A DNA stretch of 15,480 bases from JAGOBX01 sp017999075 [NCBI: Candidatus Babelota bacterium] (lineage in GTDB: Bacteria > JAGOBX01), in the NCBI GenBank assembly GCA_017999075.1, contig JAGOBX010000024.1, positions 1-15,480 of the forward strand, written 5' to 3'. Shown here one piece after another: positions 7,476 through 14,852 of the stretch. The notes below the pieces were generated by a model that was not told the origin of the DNA, made no database searches, and saw nothing but the letters and a program-made list of their open reading frames with translations. Every line of letters starts with the position of its first letter. The stretch's first letter is position 1. Made by a program: the position numbers and the translations under genes.

Positions 7476-8879
7476 ATGGAAACCGGACAAGACGAAGAAA
7501 TAGTTTCATTTAGAGATCCAGACGGATATATTTTTATATCTAATGGAGAAATATACAGACAGGTTAATAATTGTTATAAAATTAACTATGACAGACTGAT
7601 GTCTTCAGGATTATATGAAACCCTCACGAGTTTAAATTTATTAATTCCTCACATAGAAGAATATGAATTTGAGTATTCAAAAAAGAATGATTCATATAAA
7701 GTTCTTAAACCTGAAAAAATTAACGTAATTGCATATCCGTTTGAATTATGTTTCAGCCAGCTCAAAGATTCGGCTTTGGCTGTTTTGAACATAATGGAAA
7801 AATCATTAAGTTATGATATGATTCTAAAAGATGCATCTTCGTATAATGTGCAATTTCATAATGGGCTTCCTGTTTTTATAGATACTTTATCTTTTGAAAT
7901 TTATAATGAAGGAGAACCATGGATAGGTTATCATCAATTTTGCAAACATTATATTGCTCCTCTGTGTTTGATGAGATATCTGGATGGAAGAGCAAATAAA
8001 CTGCTTCAGGTTAATTTGGACGGATTGCCTCTTGATTTATGTTCGAAATTTCTTCCTGTTAAATCGTATTTTAGTAAACTTGCTTTTATTCATATACATT
8101 TGAACTATAAATTAGGAACCTTCCTATCGAATGTTAAATCATTGAATTCGTCATTATCATCAATAAAAATCAGTAAGGACTCATTATTGTCATTAATTCG
8201 GAATTTAAAAAAATATATTGAAAATACTAAATTGAAAGAAAAAAGTGTTAAATCAGTCTGGGAAAATTATTATGAAACTTCTAATTATAGTGAATCTGAA
8301 TTTGAAATCAAAAAACAAATTGTGAAAAATATGGTCGATAAAATTAAATCAGATGCATCAAATTCGCTTGATATAGGAGCAAACACAGGAGTTTTCAGCA
8401 GACTGCTTGCGAATTCAGGAATATTTACAGTATCAATAGATAATGATATGAATTGCATAGAGCAGAACTATATTCAAATGAAATCCGAAAATATTAGAAA
8501 TCTGGTTCCGCTGAATTTTGATTTTGTTAACATATATTCAAGAACAGGATGGGCAGGGAAAGAGCAGTTATCATTGTTAGACAGATTTAAACCTGATTTA
8601 TGTTTAGCTCTTGCTGTAACACATCATTTACGGATAACATCAGGGATACCATTAATGATGCTTGCAGATTTATTTCAAAAAATCTGCAAGTATTTGATTA
8701 TTGAATTTGTTCCTAAATCAGATAAACAAACAGCAAGTTTATTAAAATTCAGAAAAGATATTTATTATGATTATTCCCAATTTACTTTTGAAGCATCATT
8801 CAGCAGGCATTTTAAAATTTTGCAGAATGAAACAATCGGAAACACAGGAAGAATAATATATCTTATGCAGAAATATTAG
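7476..8879 (+). CDS. Class I SAM methyltransferase, NoeA-like, two-domain
   Basis: This 467-residue protein has a Rossmann methyltransferase domain in its second half: LDIGANTG at 298-305 (motif I), SIDND at 330-334 with an acidic residue for the SAM ribose, and PDLCLALAVTHH at about 373-384 (motif IV region). The N-terminal 240 residues (SFRDPDGYIF at 11-20, EIYRQVN, YDRLMSSGLYETL) match a group often annotated as nodulation protein NoeA-related methyltransferases. Within that half, D119, N124 and D136 (LKDASSYNVQF then PVFID) have the spacing of a kinase catalytic loop and metal-binding Asp, so a kinase-like fold is possible. The ATG at 7476 is the only sensible start, since a TAA lies in frame at 7467-7469; the ATG at 7472 is out of frame. 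No Shine-Dalgarno is seen. Probably cytoplasmic, acting on an envelope metabolite; substrate unknown. Confidence 0.82.
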   Translation: METGQDEEIVSFRDPDGYIFISNGEIYRQVNNCYKINYDRLMSSGLYETLTSLNLLIPHIEEYEFEYSKKNDSYKVLKPEKINVIAYPFELCFSQLKDSALAVLNIMEKSLSYDMILKDASSYNVQFHNGLPVFIDTLSFEIYNEGEPWIGYHQFCKHYIAPLCLMRYLDGRANKLLQVNLDGLPLDLCSKFLPVKSYFSKLAFIHIHLNYKLGTFLSNVKSLNSSLSSIKISKDSLLSLIRNLKKYIENTKLKEKSVKSVWENYYETSNYSESEFEIKKQIVKNMVDKIKSDASNSLDIGANTGVFSRLLANSGIFTVSIDNDMNCIEQNYIQMKSENIRNLVPLNFDFVNIYSRTGWAGKEQLSLLDRFKPDLCLALAVTHHLRITSGIPLMMLADLFQKICKYLIIEFVPKSDKQTASLLKFRKDIYYDYSQFTFEASFSRHFKILQNETIGNTGRIIYLMQKY

Positions 8880-8934
8880 TTTCAATCTACAATATTAAAT
8901 TAAATCGAAAATAATTAGGTAATATAAAAATAAG

Positions 8935-10500
8935 ATGTTAGATAAGATAATCCTGTATTTTAAAGAAAATTATATAATATATATATATTCGGTTATACCT
9001 ATATTCTTTTTATATTCAATGAATATATACGAAGTTTCTTTTTTTCAAATTGTCAGGTCTGTTATAATAACTGCTGCAGCAGTTTTTATTTTAAATATTT
9101 TAATATCTTCATTTTTAAATATTAAATCAGAAAAACAAACAGTAATATTTATAATTCTTATAATTGCATTTTTTTCATTCGGTCATATTGAAAATATTCT
9201 GTTTGAATATTTTGAAGGAACCTACTTTATGGAAAAGGTTCCCCTTATATGGACATTACTTGTAATACTGATCTGTTTTTTAACTGGCTTTTTTTGTAAT
9301 ACAAAAAGTATTTTTGTGGTAAAAAAAATTATGGTAAACACAGGAATATTTTTGTTTTTTATAATTTTGTATAATATTACGGCGAAAACATTAGTATGGA
9401 CGGAACATAAGGAAAATTATAGTTATTTAAATAATATAAAATCATATTCCCGGAAAATTTCTGAAAAAACGTATAAACCGAATATTTTTTTTATAATTTT
9501 AGACGCATATCCAAGAGAAGACATTTTAAATAAAATTTTTAATTATGACAACAGCGATATAATTGAATATTTGAAATCAAAGGGATTTTATTGCGCGCCG
9601 AAATCAATGAGTAATTATCAATCAACGCATTTAAGCATGCGGAGTATGTTTGGTATGCAGATTGTCCGTGACTGGAATGAACTGAGAGATCAAAATATAT
9701 TTAATGAAGAATATACAATGAAATATATTTTAAGGTCAAAAACAATCGAATTTTTAAAATCAATAGGATATACTTACGCGGCATTCTCGCCGAATATTGG
9801 AATGGGAGACTGGACTGTAGCAGATTATATAATCAAAACCAATATAAAATTTTCATTAAATTATTTTGAATACATACTGATGAACAATACGATGATGTCA
9901 TTAGTTTGGAAATTCAAAGACGGGTTTAAAATGTGCAGGAGAAAAAATTTAAATCAGTTATCAGATTTGGCGAGTCATAAAATGTTTAAGATACCTCAGC
10001 CATTTTTTTTGTATGCTCATATATCAGCGCCTCACCCTCCGTTTGTATTTGATGAAAACGGGGATTGGATAGAACTTAATCGAAACTGGATAGATGGTGA
10101 GGGAATAATAGGCAAGCTCATAAATCAGGAAGAATACAGAAAACTGTTTGTTAATGAGGTTAAATACATAAATAAACAGTTAATAAAAATTGTGGAAAAC
10201 TTGTTCGGTATGAAAGATAAGCCAGTAATAATTATTATGGGAGATCATGGCAGCAGATCAATTACAGACAGGAATGATCCATATTTTGCAAAAGAAAAAG
10301 TTTATAATTTTTTTTCTGTGTATCTGCCAGAAAAAAAAACGGCAGAAATTTTTTATGAAAACGTTACAGCTGTAAATGTTTTTCCATTAATCTTTAACGC
10401 GTATTTTGATGCTGGTTTTTCTATGCTTCAGGATAAATCATATTTTTATTACTCCGATATTACCCAGAAGGATTTTTCGAAATATGTTATTTTAGAATAA
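8935..10500 (+). CDS. Membrane-anchored sulfatase/alkaline-phosphatase superfamily enzyme
   Basis: This 521-residue protein has four to five membrane helices in residues about 10-150, then an extracytoplasmic catalytic domain. Its metal-site elements are typical of the alkaline-phosphatase superfamily: PNIFFIILDAYPRED with D190, the likely nucleophile T231 in NYQSTHLSM (41 residues later, close to the spacing in lipoteichoic-acid synthases), AHISAPHPPF with H362 and H367, and IIIMGDHGS with D437 and H438. The nucleophile is Thr/Ser and I see no CxPxR sulfatase signature, so it is more likely a phosphotransferase (phosphoethanolamine or phosphoglycerol type) or phosphodiesterase than a sulfatase. 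The domain should face the periplasm. It lies 55 bases after the methyltransferase, and I infer that both act on the same surface molecule. TTAGG at about 8915-8919 is a distant, weak ribosome-binding site. Confidence 0.85.
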   Translation: MLDKIILYFKENYIIYIYSVIPIFFLYSMNIYEVSFFQIVRSVIITAAAVFILNILISSFLNIKSEKQTVIFIILIIAFFSFGHIENILFEYFEGTYFMEKVPLIWTLLVILICFLTGFFCNTKSIFVVKKIMVNTGIFLFFIILYNITAKTLVWTEHKENYSYLNNIKSYSRKISEKTYKPNIFFIILDAYPREDILNKIFNYDNSDIIEYLKSKGFYCAPKSMSNYQSTHLSMRSMFGMQIVRDWNELRDQNIFNEEYTMKYILRSKTIEFLKSIGYTYAAFSPNIGMGDWTVADYIIKTNIKFSLNYFEYILMNNTMMSLVWKFKDGFKMCRRKNLNQLSDLASHKMFKIPQPFFLYAHISAPHPPFVFDENGDWIELNRNWIDGEGIIGKLINQEEYRKLFVNEVKYINKQLIKIVENLFGMKDKPVIIIMGDHGSRSITDRNDPYFAKEKVYNFFSVYLPEKKTAEIFYENVTAVNVFPLIFNAYFDAGFSMLQDKSYFYYSDITQKDFSKYVILE

Positions 10501-10603
10501 AAAATCATTTATTCTTGATTTTATTCTTAAATCAGTTAAACTTATTTATAAATGGGATCATTTTAAAATTCAGGAAAATCATTGAATATTACTTTATTGT
10601 TAT

Positions 10604-11506
10604 ATGAAAATAAAAAATAGGTTTATATTTGTTCTCATAGTATTTTTTATTATGTTATTATCTGCGGCAGGTTTTGCTGTTTATTTGACAAAAGGAATAG
10701 ATTTTCCCTTTATTACAATGAGATACATTCAGAATAAAATTGAATTTAATTCTTTTGAAACTATCAATTATAATATGCCTGTTTCTGAATATTCTTCAAA
10801 ATATATTAAAAAATATTTTGAAAAAATTAATATCAGTTGGGAAAAAGAAGAAGATGTTATTTTTGTTATAAACGAGTTTGTCAGGAAACATTTAAAACCT
10901 GAAAACAATGATTTAAACAGTTTAGACGATATTTTTATTACAGCGGAAAACGGCTCGGAATATAATGCGATTTGTTCCGGATACAGTCAGTTGACTTGCG
11001 CAGTAGCACAAACACTTGGATTTAAATCACGGGTAATATGGATGCGCGGCCATACTGTCAGCGAAATTTATTTTGAAAAGACAGGATGGATAATGATAGA
11101 TACAAACGGAAATTTAATGTTTAAAAACAAAAATAACGGGTTGCCCGGCTGTTTGATAGACATCATTTTTGAATTTGAAAATTTTATTCCTGTAAGGATA
11201 AGTAATGAAATGGCAGGAAACGATTATGATTATATAAAAATGAAAAATACATGGATTTACAGAAATAATCCGGTTATTGTAGTTATTGAAAATTCAAATT
11301 TGCTTTCTTTTACATCGAACAGCAGAAATCCTGTTAAAGTTTTACAATATTTATTTGGAAAAGAGATTGCAAACGGCATTCAGTTTTTTCATAAAGGCGG
11401 CTCAAAATTAGGGAATCAGAGATATAATGTTATTATTTTTTTATTTTGGGAAATTTTATTGGCTGCATCAGCAGTAATAATTTTTTTAAGGAAACGCCGT
11501 GTATAA
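10604..11506 (+). CDS. Membrane-anchored transglutaminase-like protein
   Basis: This 300-residue protein has an N-terminal hydrophobic helix (about 8-28) and a second near the C-terminus (about 275-294) followed by RKRRV, which places the middle outside the cytoplasm. The middle carries a transglutaminase-like core: NAICSGYSQLTCAVAQTLG with C124, VIWMRGHTVSEIYF with H150, and GWIMIDTNGN with D166. These are the expected Cys-His-Asp triad in order and spacing. Bacterial members act as peptidases, amidases or cross-linking enzymes, and this one may act on envelope proteins or peptidoglycan peptides. It lies 103 bases after the phosphatase-superfamily gene, with only a weak 6-bp AT hairpin (10516-10534) in the gap, so I treat it as part of the same cassette. 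No Shine-Dalgarno sequence is evident. Substrate unknown. Confidence 0.82.
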   Translation: MKIKNRFIFVLIVFFIMLLSAAGFAVYLTKGIDFPFITMRYIQNKIEFNSFETINYNMPVSEYSSKYIKKYFEKINISWEKEEDVIFVINEFVRKHLKPENNDLNSLDDIFITAENGSEYNAICSGYSQLTCAVAQTLGFKSRVIWMRGHTVSEIYFEKTGWIMIDTNGNLMFKNKNNGLPGCLIDIIFEFENFIPVRISNEMAGNDYDYIKMKNTWIYRNNPVIVVIENSNLLSFTSNSRNPVKVLQYLFGKEIANGIQFFHKGGSKLGNQRYNVIIFLFWEILLAASAVIIFLRKRRV

Positions 11507-11542
11507 TCTTATTTTTAATTTTTATTATTTAAAATAATATTA

Positions 11543-12739
11543 ATGGATTCAACTAATTTTGAAATAGTATTTTATTACAACGGAAATAATTTATATTCAA
11601 TATCAAAACTTGCGGCAATTTTTATTAACACAGAATATGAATCGAATGTTAAAGTTGTTTCATATAAAACAGGACCGCTAAAATACGCAGAACTGAATAA
11701 AAACAAATTATTATTTTTCCTTTTTTCATTTACTACTCCGGACAGTTTTTCAATATTTGATACAGTAAAAGAATTGAAAAGATTTAAAAATATAATTTTA
11801 TTAGCCGGCGGACCTCATAGCACTGCGCTTCCTGAAAATAGTTTGAGAAACGGATTTGATTATGTTTTCCGCGGCGAAGCAGAAACTACTCTTATGAGGT
11901 TTTTTAAAGATTATTTTGATTGTAAATTTATTTCAACAATAATAAGTAATAGTGATATTATAGATATAAACCACTATCCTCCTTTTGCATATAATTTGAA
12001 TTTAATAACTCCAATTGAAATTATGCGGGGCTGCTGCAATAATTGTAAATATTGCCAGACTCCAAAATTGTTTTCTTCTATTAAATACCGGGAACCTGAT
12101 TCTATAGAAAAATATTTGAAATATTACGGGTTATTAAGAGGTAGATATGTTAATTTTTCTGCGCCGGTGGGAAATTTTTATTTTAATTGCGATTTGGATA
12201 AATTAGGCGCGTTATTTGAAAAAGTAAAATTGAATACTGATCTTAAGCTGTGTTTCGGTCATTTTCCTTCAGAGCTGCATCCTAAATTTATTACGGAAGG
12301 TTTATTGAAATTAATGAAATTATATTGTGATAATAAAAAAATTTCGATTGGTTTTCAAAGCGGAAGCCAGAAAATATTGGATGATATAAACAGGCACATA
12401 TCTGTTCAGGAAATGGTTGAAAAAGTTAAGATTTCGAATGCTTATGGATTTACACCGATAATAGATTTTATATTCGGACTTCCTAAAGAAACAAAAGAAG
12501 ACCGCGCTATTAGCAGAGAATTAATTGTTGATTTATGTAAAAAATATGAAGTTTTGATTCACCCGCACATATATATTCCTCTTCCTGATACGGAATACTG
12601 GTTATTGGAACCGACAGATCCAGAACCTGAATTTATGGATTTTTTAGAGGTTCAAACGAATTTAGGCGCAATAAAATTCAATTGGAGAAAACATATAAAA
12701 ATGCGCAGACAAATAAAAGAACTGCGCGATAGTTTGTAA
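11543..12739 (+). CDS. Radical SAM protein with B12-binding-like N-terminus
   Basis: This 398-residue protein has a cobalamin-radical-SAM architecture. Residues about 1-130 form a B12-binding-like Rossmann region with the hallmark LLAGGPHSTALPE at 86-97 and DYVFRGEAETTL at 106-117. The radical SAM core has C164-x3-C168-x2-C171 (RGCCNNCKYCQTP), which binds the 4Fe-4S cluster that cleaves SAM, followed by IGFQSGSQKILDDINR and IDFIFGLPKETKED, typical of this class. The layout and the CKYCQTP signature resemble the B12-binding/radical SAM family named for MJ_1487 (TIGR04013), but I cannot confirm this. The cobalamin-ligand motif DxHxxG is not visible, so binding may be base-on or absent. Chemistry could be methylation or another carbon-centred reaction. 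It is the last gene before a strong promoter, 36 bases after the transglutaminase gene. Confidence 0.85.
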   Translation: MDSTNFEIVFYYNGNNLYSISKLAAIFINTEYESNVKVVSYKTGPLKYAELNKNKLLFFLFSFTTPDSFSIFDTVKELKRFKNIILLAGGPHSTALPENSLRNGFDYVFRGEAETTLMRFFKDYFDCKFISTIISNSDIIDINHYPPFAYNLNLITPIEIMRGCCNNCKYCQTPKLFSSIKYREPDSIEKYLKYYGLLRGRYVNFSAPVGNFYFNCDLDKLGALFEKVKLNTDLKLCFGHFPSELHPKFITEGLLKLMKLYCDNKKISIGFQSGSQKILDDINRHISVQEMVEKVKISNAYGFTPIIDFIFGLPKETKEDRAISRELIVDLCKKYEVLIHPHIYIPLPDTEYWLLEPTDPEPEFMDFLEVQTNLGAIKFNWRKHIKMRRQIKELRDSL

Positions 12740-12768
12740 TTGACATTTAATTAAGCTTATAATATCAT
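12740..12768 (+). promoter_or_regulatory. Sigma-70-type promoter for the wecA-speB run
   Basis: A perfect TTGACA at 12740-12745 lies 17 bp before TATCAT at 12763-12768 (five of six -10 consensus bases). It starts right after the radical SAM stop codon, and transcription would begin near 12775, leaving a leader of about 50 bases. A perfect TATAAT at 12758-12763 overlaps it but is only 12 bp from the -35 box. This is the best promoter-like sequence in the window. Confidence 0.55.
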
Positions 12769-12825
12769 TTCCCCCGAATAAAAATATTATATTATTCAGT
12801 TTAAGATATTTAATTTAAACACACT

Positions 12826-13971
12826 ATGGGAAATTATTCGAGATTATCATTATCACTTTTTAATTATATATCAATAGGCGTAATAGCTTTTATAATATCA
12901 TTTTCATTAACTCCGCTTATAAGATTTTTTTCATTAAAATTCGGGGTAGTGGATAAACCTGATTATGTGCGTAAACTGCATGATAAGCCGCGTGCTATAA
13001 TGGGCGGTCTTGCTATATACATAGCTTTTATTTCAACTGTTATATTCTGTTATTATTCCATAGAACCTTTTTATAAACTGATGCCATTTAAAAATTATAC
13101 AGGTCTGTTGATTGGATCTTTGCTAATGCTTATGATAGGTATGTTTGACGATATTTACAGCTTGACTCCTTTTTTAAAACTTTTTTTACAGATAGTTCCT
13201 GCGATAATTTTATTTTATTATGATTATAAAATTGATCTGTTAACGAATCCGATATCAGGCGAAACCATAAATCTTATTGAACCGGTAAGTTTTGGTTTGA
13301 CAATAATCTGGGTAATATCATTGACTAATGCCATAAACCTTATTGACGGTATGGATGGACTTGCAATAGGCATAACAATAATAGGAAGCGCTACTTTATT
13401 TATAATAGCTTTAAACAGAGGAACAGAAGATATAGTTTCGGCAATTTTAACAGTGTCTATTTTGGGAGCAGCGGCAGGATTTATAAAATATAATTTTCCT
13501 CCGGCTACAATTTTTATGGGAGATACAGGAAGTCTTGTAATAGGGTTTATTATGTCTGTAATAGGAATAACCGGTATAAATAAAAGCACTACAGCAATTG
13601 CGTTAATGGTTCCTATAGCTGCGGTAGGGTTGCCTGTTTACGATACTTTATTTGCGATTTTACGAAGGACGAGGCGCGGGAATAAAATATTCAGCGCAGA
13701 CTCTGAACATATTCACCACCGGTTATTAAAAGTAGGATTATCTCACAGGCAAACTTTGCTTTTGCTGTATGGATTAAGTTTATATTTTGGAGTTATTGCG
13801 TACGCATTTTTGAAAATTCCTAATCAAATGGCTTTGCTGCTTTTGATATTCTTTATATTCAGCATATTTGTTCTTGCATCATACTTGAGAAAAAAAGAAG
13901 TTAAGATATACATAAGGAAAAAAGAAGAATCTTTACGTAAAGAAACAGAAAATAATAGTAACGAAAAATAG
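12826..13971 (+). CDS. wecA: Polyprenyl-phosphate sugar-1-phosphate transferase, WecA/TagO type
   Basis: This 381-residue multi-pass protein (about ten to eleven helices) belongs to the MraY/WecA/TagO superfamily. Its motifs fall in order: GVVDKPDYVRKLHDKPRAIMGG at about 40-61, MFDD with D108/D109 for Mg2+, NLIDGMDGLA at 171-180, FMGDTGS at 230-236 (D233), and a cytoplasmic HIHHRL at 295-300. The last marks WecA/TagO/WbpL-type enzymes rather than MraY. The reaction moves a sugar-1-phosphate, usually GlcNAc-1-P, from its UDP donor to undecaprenyl phosphate at the inner face of the membrane, the first step for O-antigen, teichoic acid or other surface glycans. The charged C-terminal tail is Lys/Glu-rich. 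It follows the promoter at 12740-12768 and ends 5 bases before agmatinase. The exact sugar cannot be told from the sequence. Confidence 0.93.
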   Translation: MGNYSRLSLSLFNYISIGVIAFIISFSLTPLIRFFSLKFGVVDKPDYVRKLHDKPRAIMGGLAIYIAFISTVIFCYYSIEPFYKLMPFKNYTGLLIGSLLMLMIGMFDDIYSLTPFLKLFLQIVPAIILFYYDYKIDLLTNPISGETINLIEPVSFGLTIIWVISLTNAINLIDGMDGLAIGITIIGSATLFIIALNRGTEDIVSAILTVSILGAAAGFIKYNFPPATIFMGDTGSLVIGFIMSVIGITGINKSTTAIALMVPIAAVGLPVYDTLFAILRRTRRGNKIFSADSEHIHHRLLKVGLSHRQTLLLLYGLSLYFGVIAYAFLKIPNQMALLLLIFFIFSIFVLASYLRKKEVKIYIRKKEESLRKETENNSNEK

Positions 13972-13976
13972 GAAAA

Positions 13977-14852
13977 ATGTCTGGAAAAACTTTCTTTGAT
14001 ATTACTGGAAAATATGCGGAATTGAAAAATTCCAAATATGTGATAATATCTGCTCCGTTTGATGGCACAAGCACATGGAGAAAAGGCGCCGATAAAGGTC
14101 CTGCCGCTATATTTAAAGCATCACATTACGTCGAATTGTATGATATTGAAACAGGAGTTGAAGGTTATAAGAGCGGTATTTATACAGATACTGAGAAACG
14201 TAATTTTTCTACTTCAAAATCAATGATTTCATCTTTGAAAAAAGCTGCGGCAAAATATATAAAAATGGGGAAAATACCTGTTGTTATAGGCGGAGAACAT
14301 TCTATATCAATAGGATCTGCTTCTGCAATATCTTCATTTTTTTCTGATTTTACTTTTTTGCAGTTAGATGCTCATTCTGATATGAGAGACGTTTATGAAG
14401 GTTCCAGTTATAATCATGCGTGTACAATGGCTCGTTTAAAAGAATTTGGAGATATAGTTCAGGTAGGCGTAAGGAGTATGGATCAATCTGAAATTAAAAA
14501 AATACAGGCTGACCGTATTTTTTTTGCGCATCAAATTTATAATGGCACAAACTGGATTGATTCGGTTGTAAAAAAACTTAATAGGAATGTGTATATAACA
14601 ATAGATTTAGATGTTTTTGATCCGTCAATAATGCCTTCAACAGGCACGCCTGAACCTGGAGGACTGGGTTGGTATCAGGTATGTGAACTTGTTAAAACTG
14701 TATGTAAAAAACGAAATCTTATTGGTTTCGATATTACTGAATTATGTCCTGATGCAAATAAATCGTCTGATTTTTTAGCAGCTAAACTTATATATACTAT
14801 AATAAGTTACAATGAATCATTTTTTAATAGAAGGGAGAAAAATCTAAAATGA
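13977..14852 (+). CDS. speB: Agmatinase (agmatine ureohydrolase)
   Basis: This 291-residue ureohydrolase has the family's normal length (about 290-310) and all binuclear Mn ligands: GGEHS with H108, LDAHSDMRD with D131, H133 and D135, and TIDLDVFDP with D210 and D212, followed by STGTPEPGGLGW. YNHACTMAR (H147) and FDITELCPD (E255) are also as in bacterial agmatinases. It should hydrolyse agmatine to putrescine and urea in the cytoplasm; N1-aminopropylagmatine ureohydrolase is a close alternative. AGGA spans the upstream stop codon and sits a few bases before the ATG at 13977, so translation is probably coupled to wecA. Its end overlaps the deoxyhypusine-synthase-like start by 4 bases (ATGA), which supports a joint polyamine pathway. 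Confidence 0.92.
   Translation: MSGKTFFDITGKYAELKNSKYVIISAPFDGTSTWRKGADKGPAAIFKASHYVELYDIETGVEGYKSGIYTDTEKRNFSTSKSMISSLKKAAAKYIKMGKIPVVIGGEHSISIGSASAISSFFSDFTFLQLDAHSDMRDVYEGSSYNHACTMARLKEFGDIVQVGVRSMDQSEIKKIQADRIFFAHQIYNGTNWIDSVVKKLNRNVYITIDLDVFDPSIMPSTGTPEPGGLGWYQVCELVKTVCKKRNLIGFDITELCPDANKSSDFLAAKLIYTIISYNESFFNRREKNLK
14832..14851 (+). promoter_or_regulatory. Strong Shine-Dalgarno for the DHS-like gene
   Basis: AGGGAG at 14832-14837 lies 11 bases before the ATG at 14849 and inside the end of speB. It is one of the clearest Shine-Dalgarno sequences in the window and fixes the start of the following gene. Confidence 0.6.

Noticed and set aside
10516-10534. TGATTT/AAATCA hairpin after the phosphatase-superfamily gene
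   Set aside because: A 6-bp stem with one G-C pair and no following T tract is too weak to call a terminator.
12758-12763. Perfect TATAAT as the -10 box of the wecA promoter
   Set aside because: It is only 12 bp from TTGACA. The overlapping TATCAT at 12763-12768 has the standard 17-bp spacing and is preferred.
13224-13589. Minus-strand open frame opposite wecA
   Set aside because: Its hydrophobic composition mirrors the membrane-helix codons of wecA on the other strand, with no recognisable domain.
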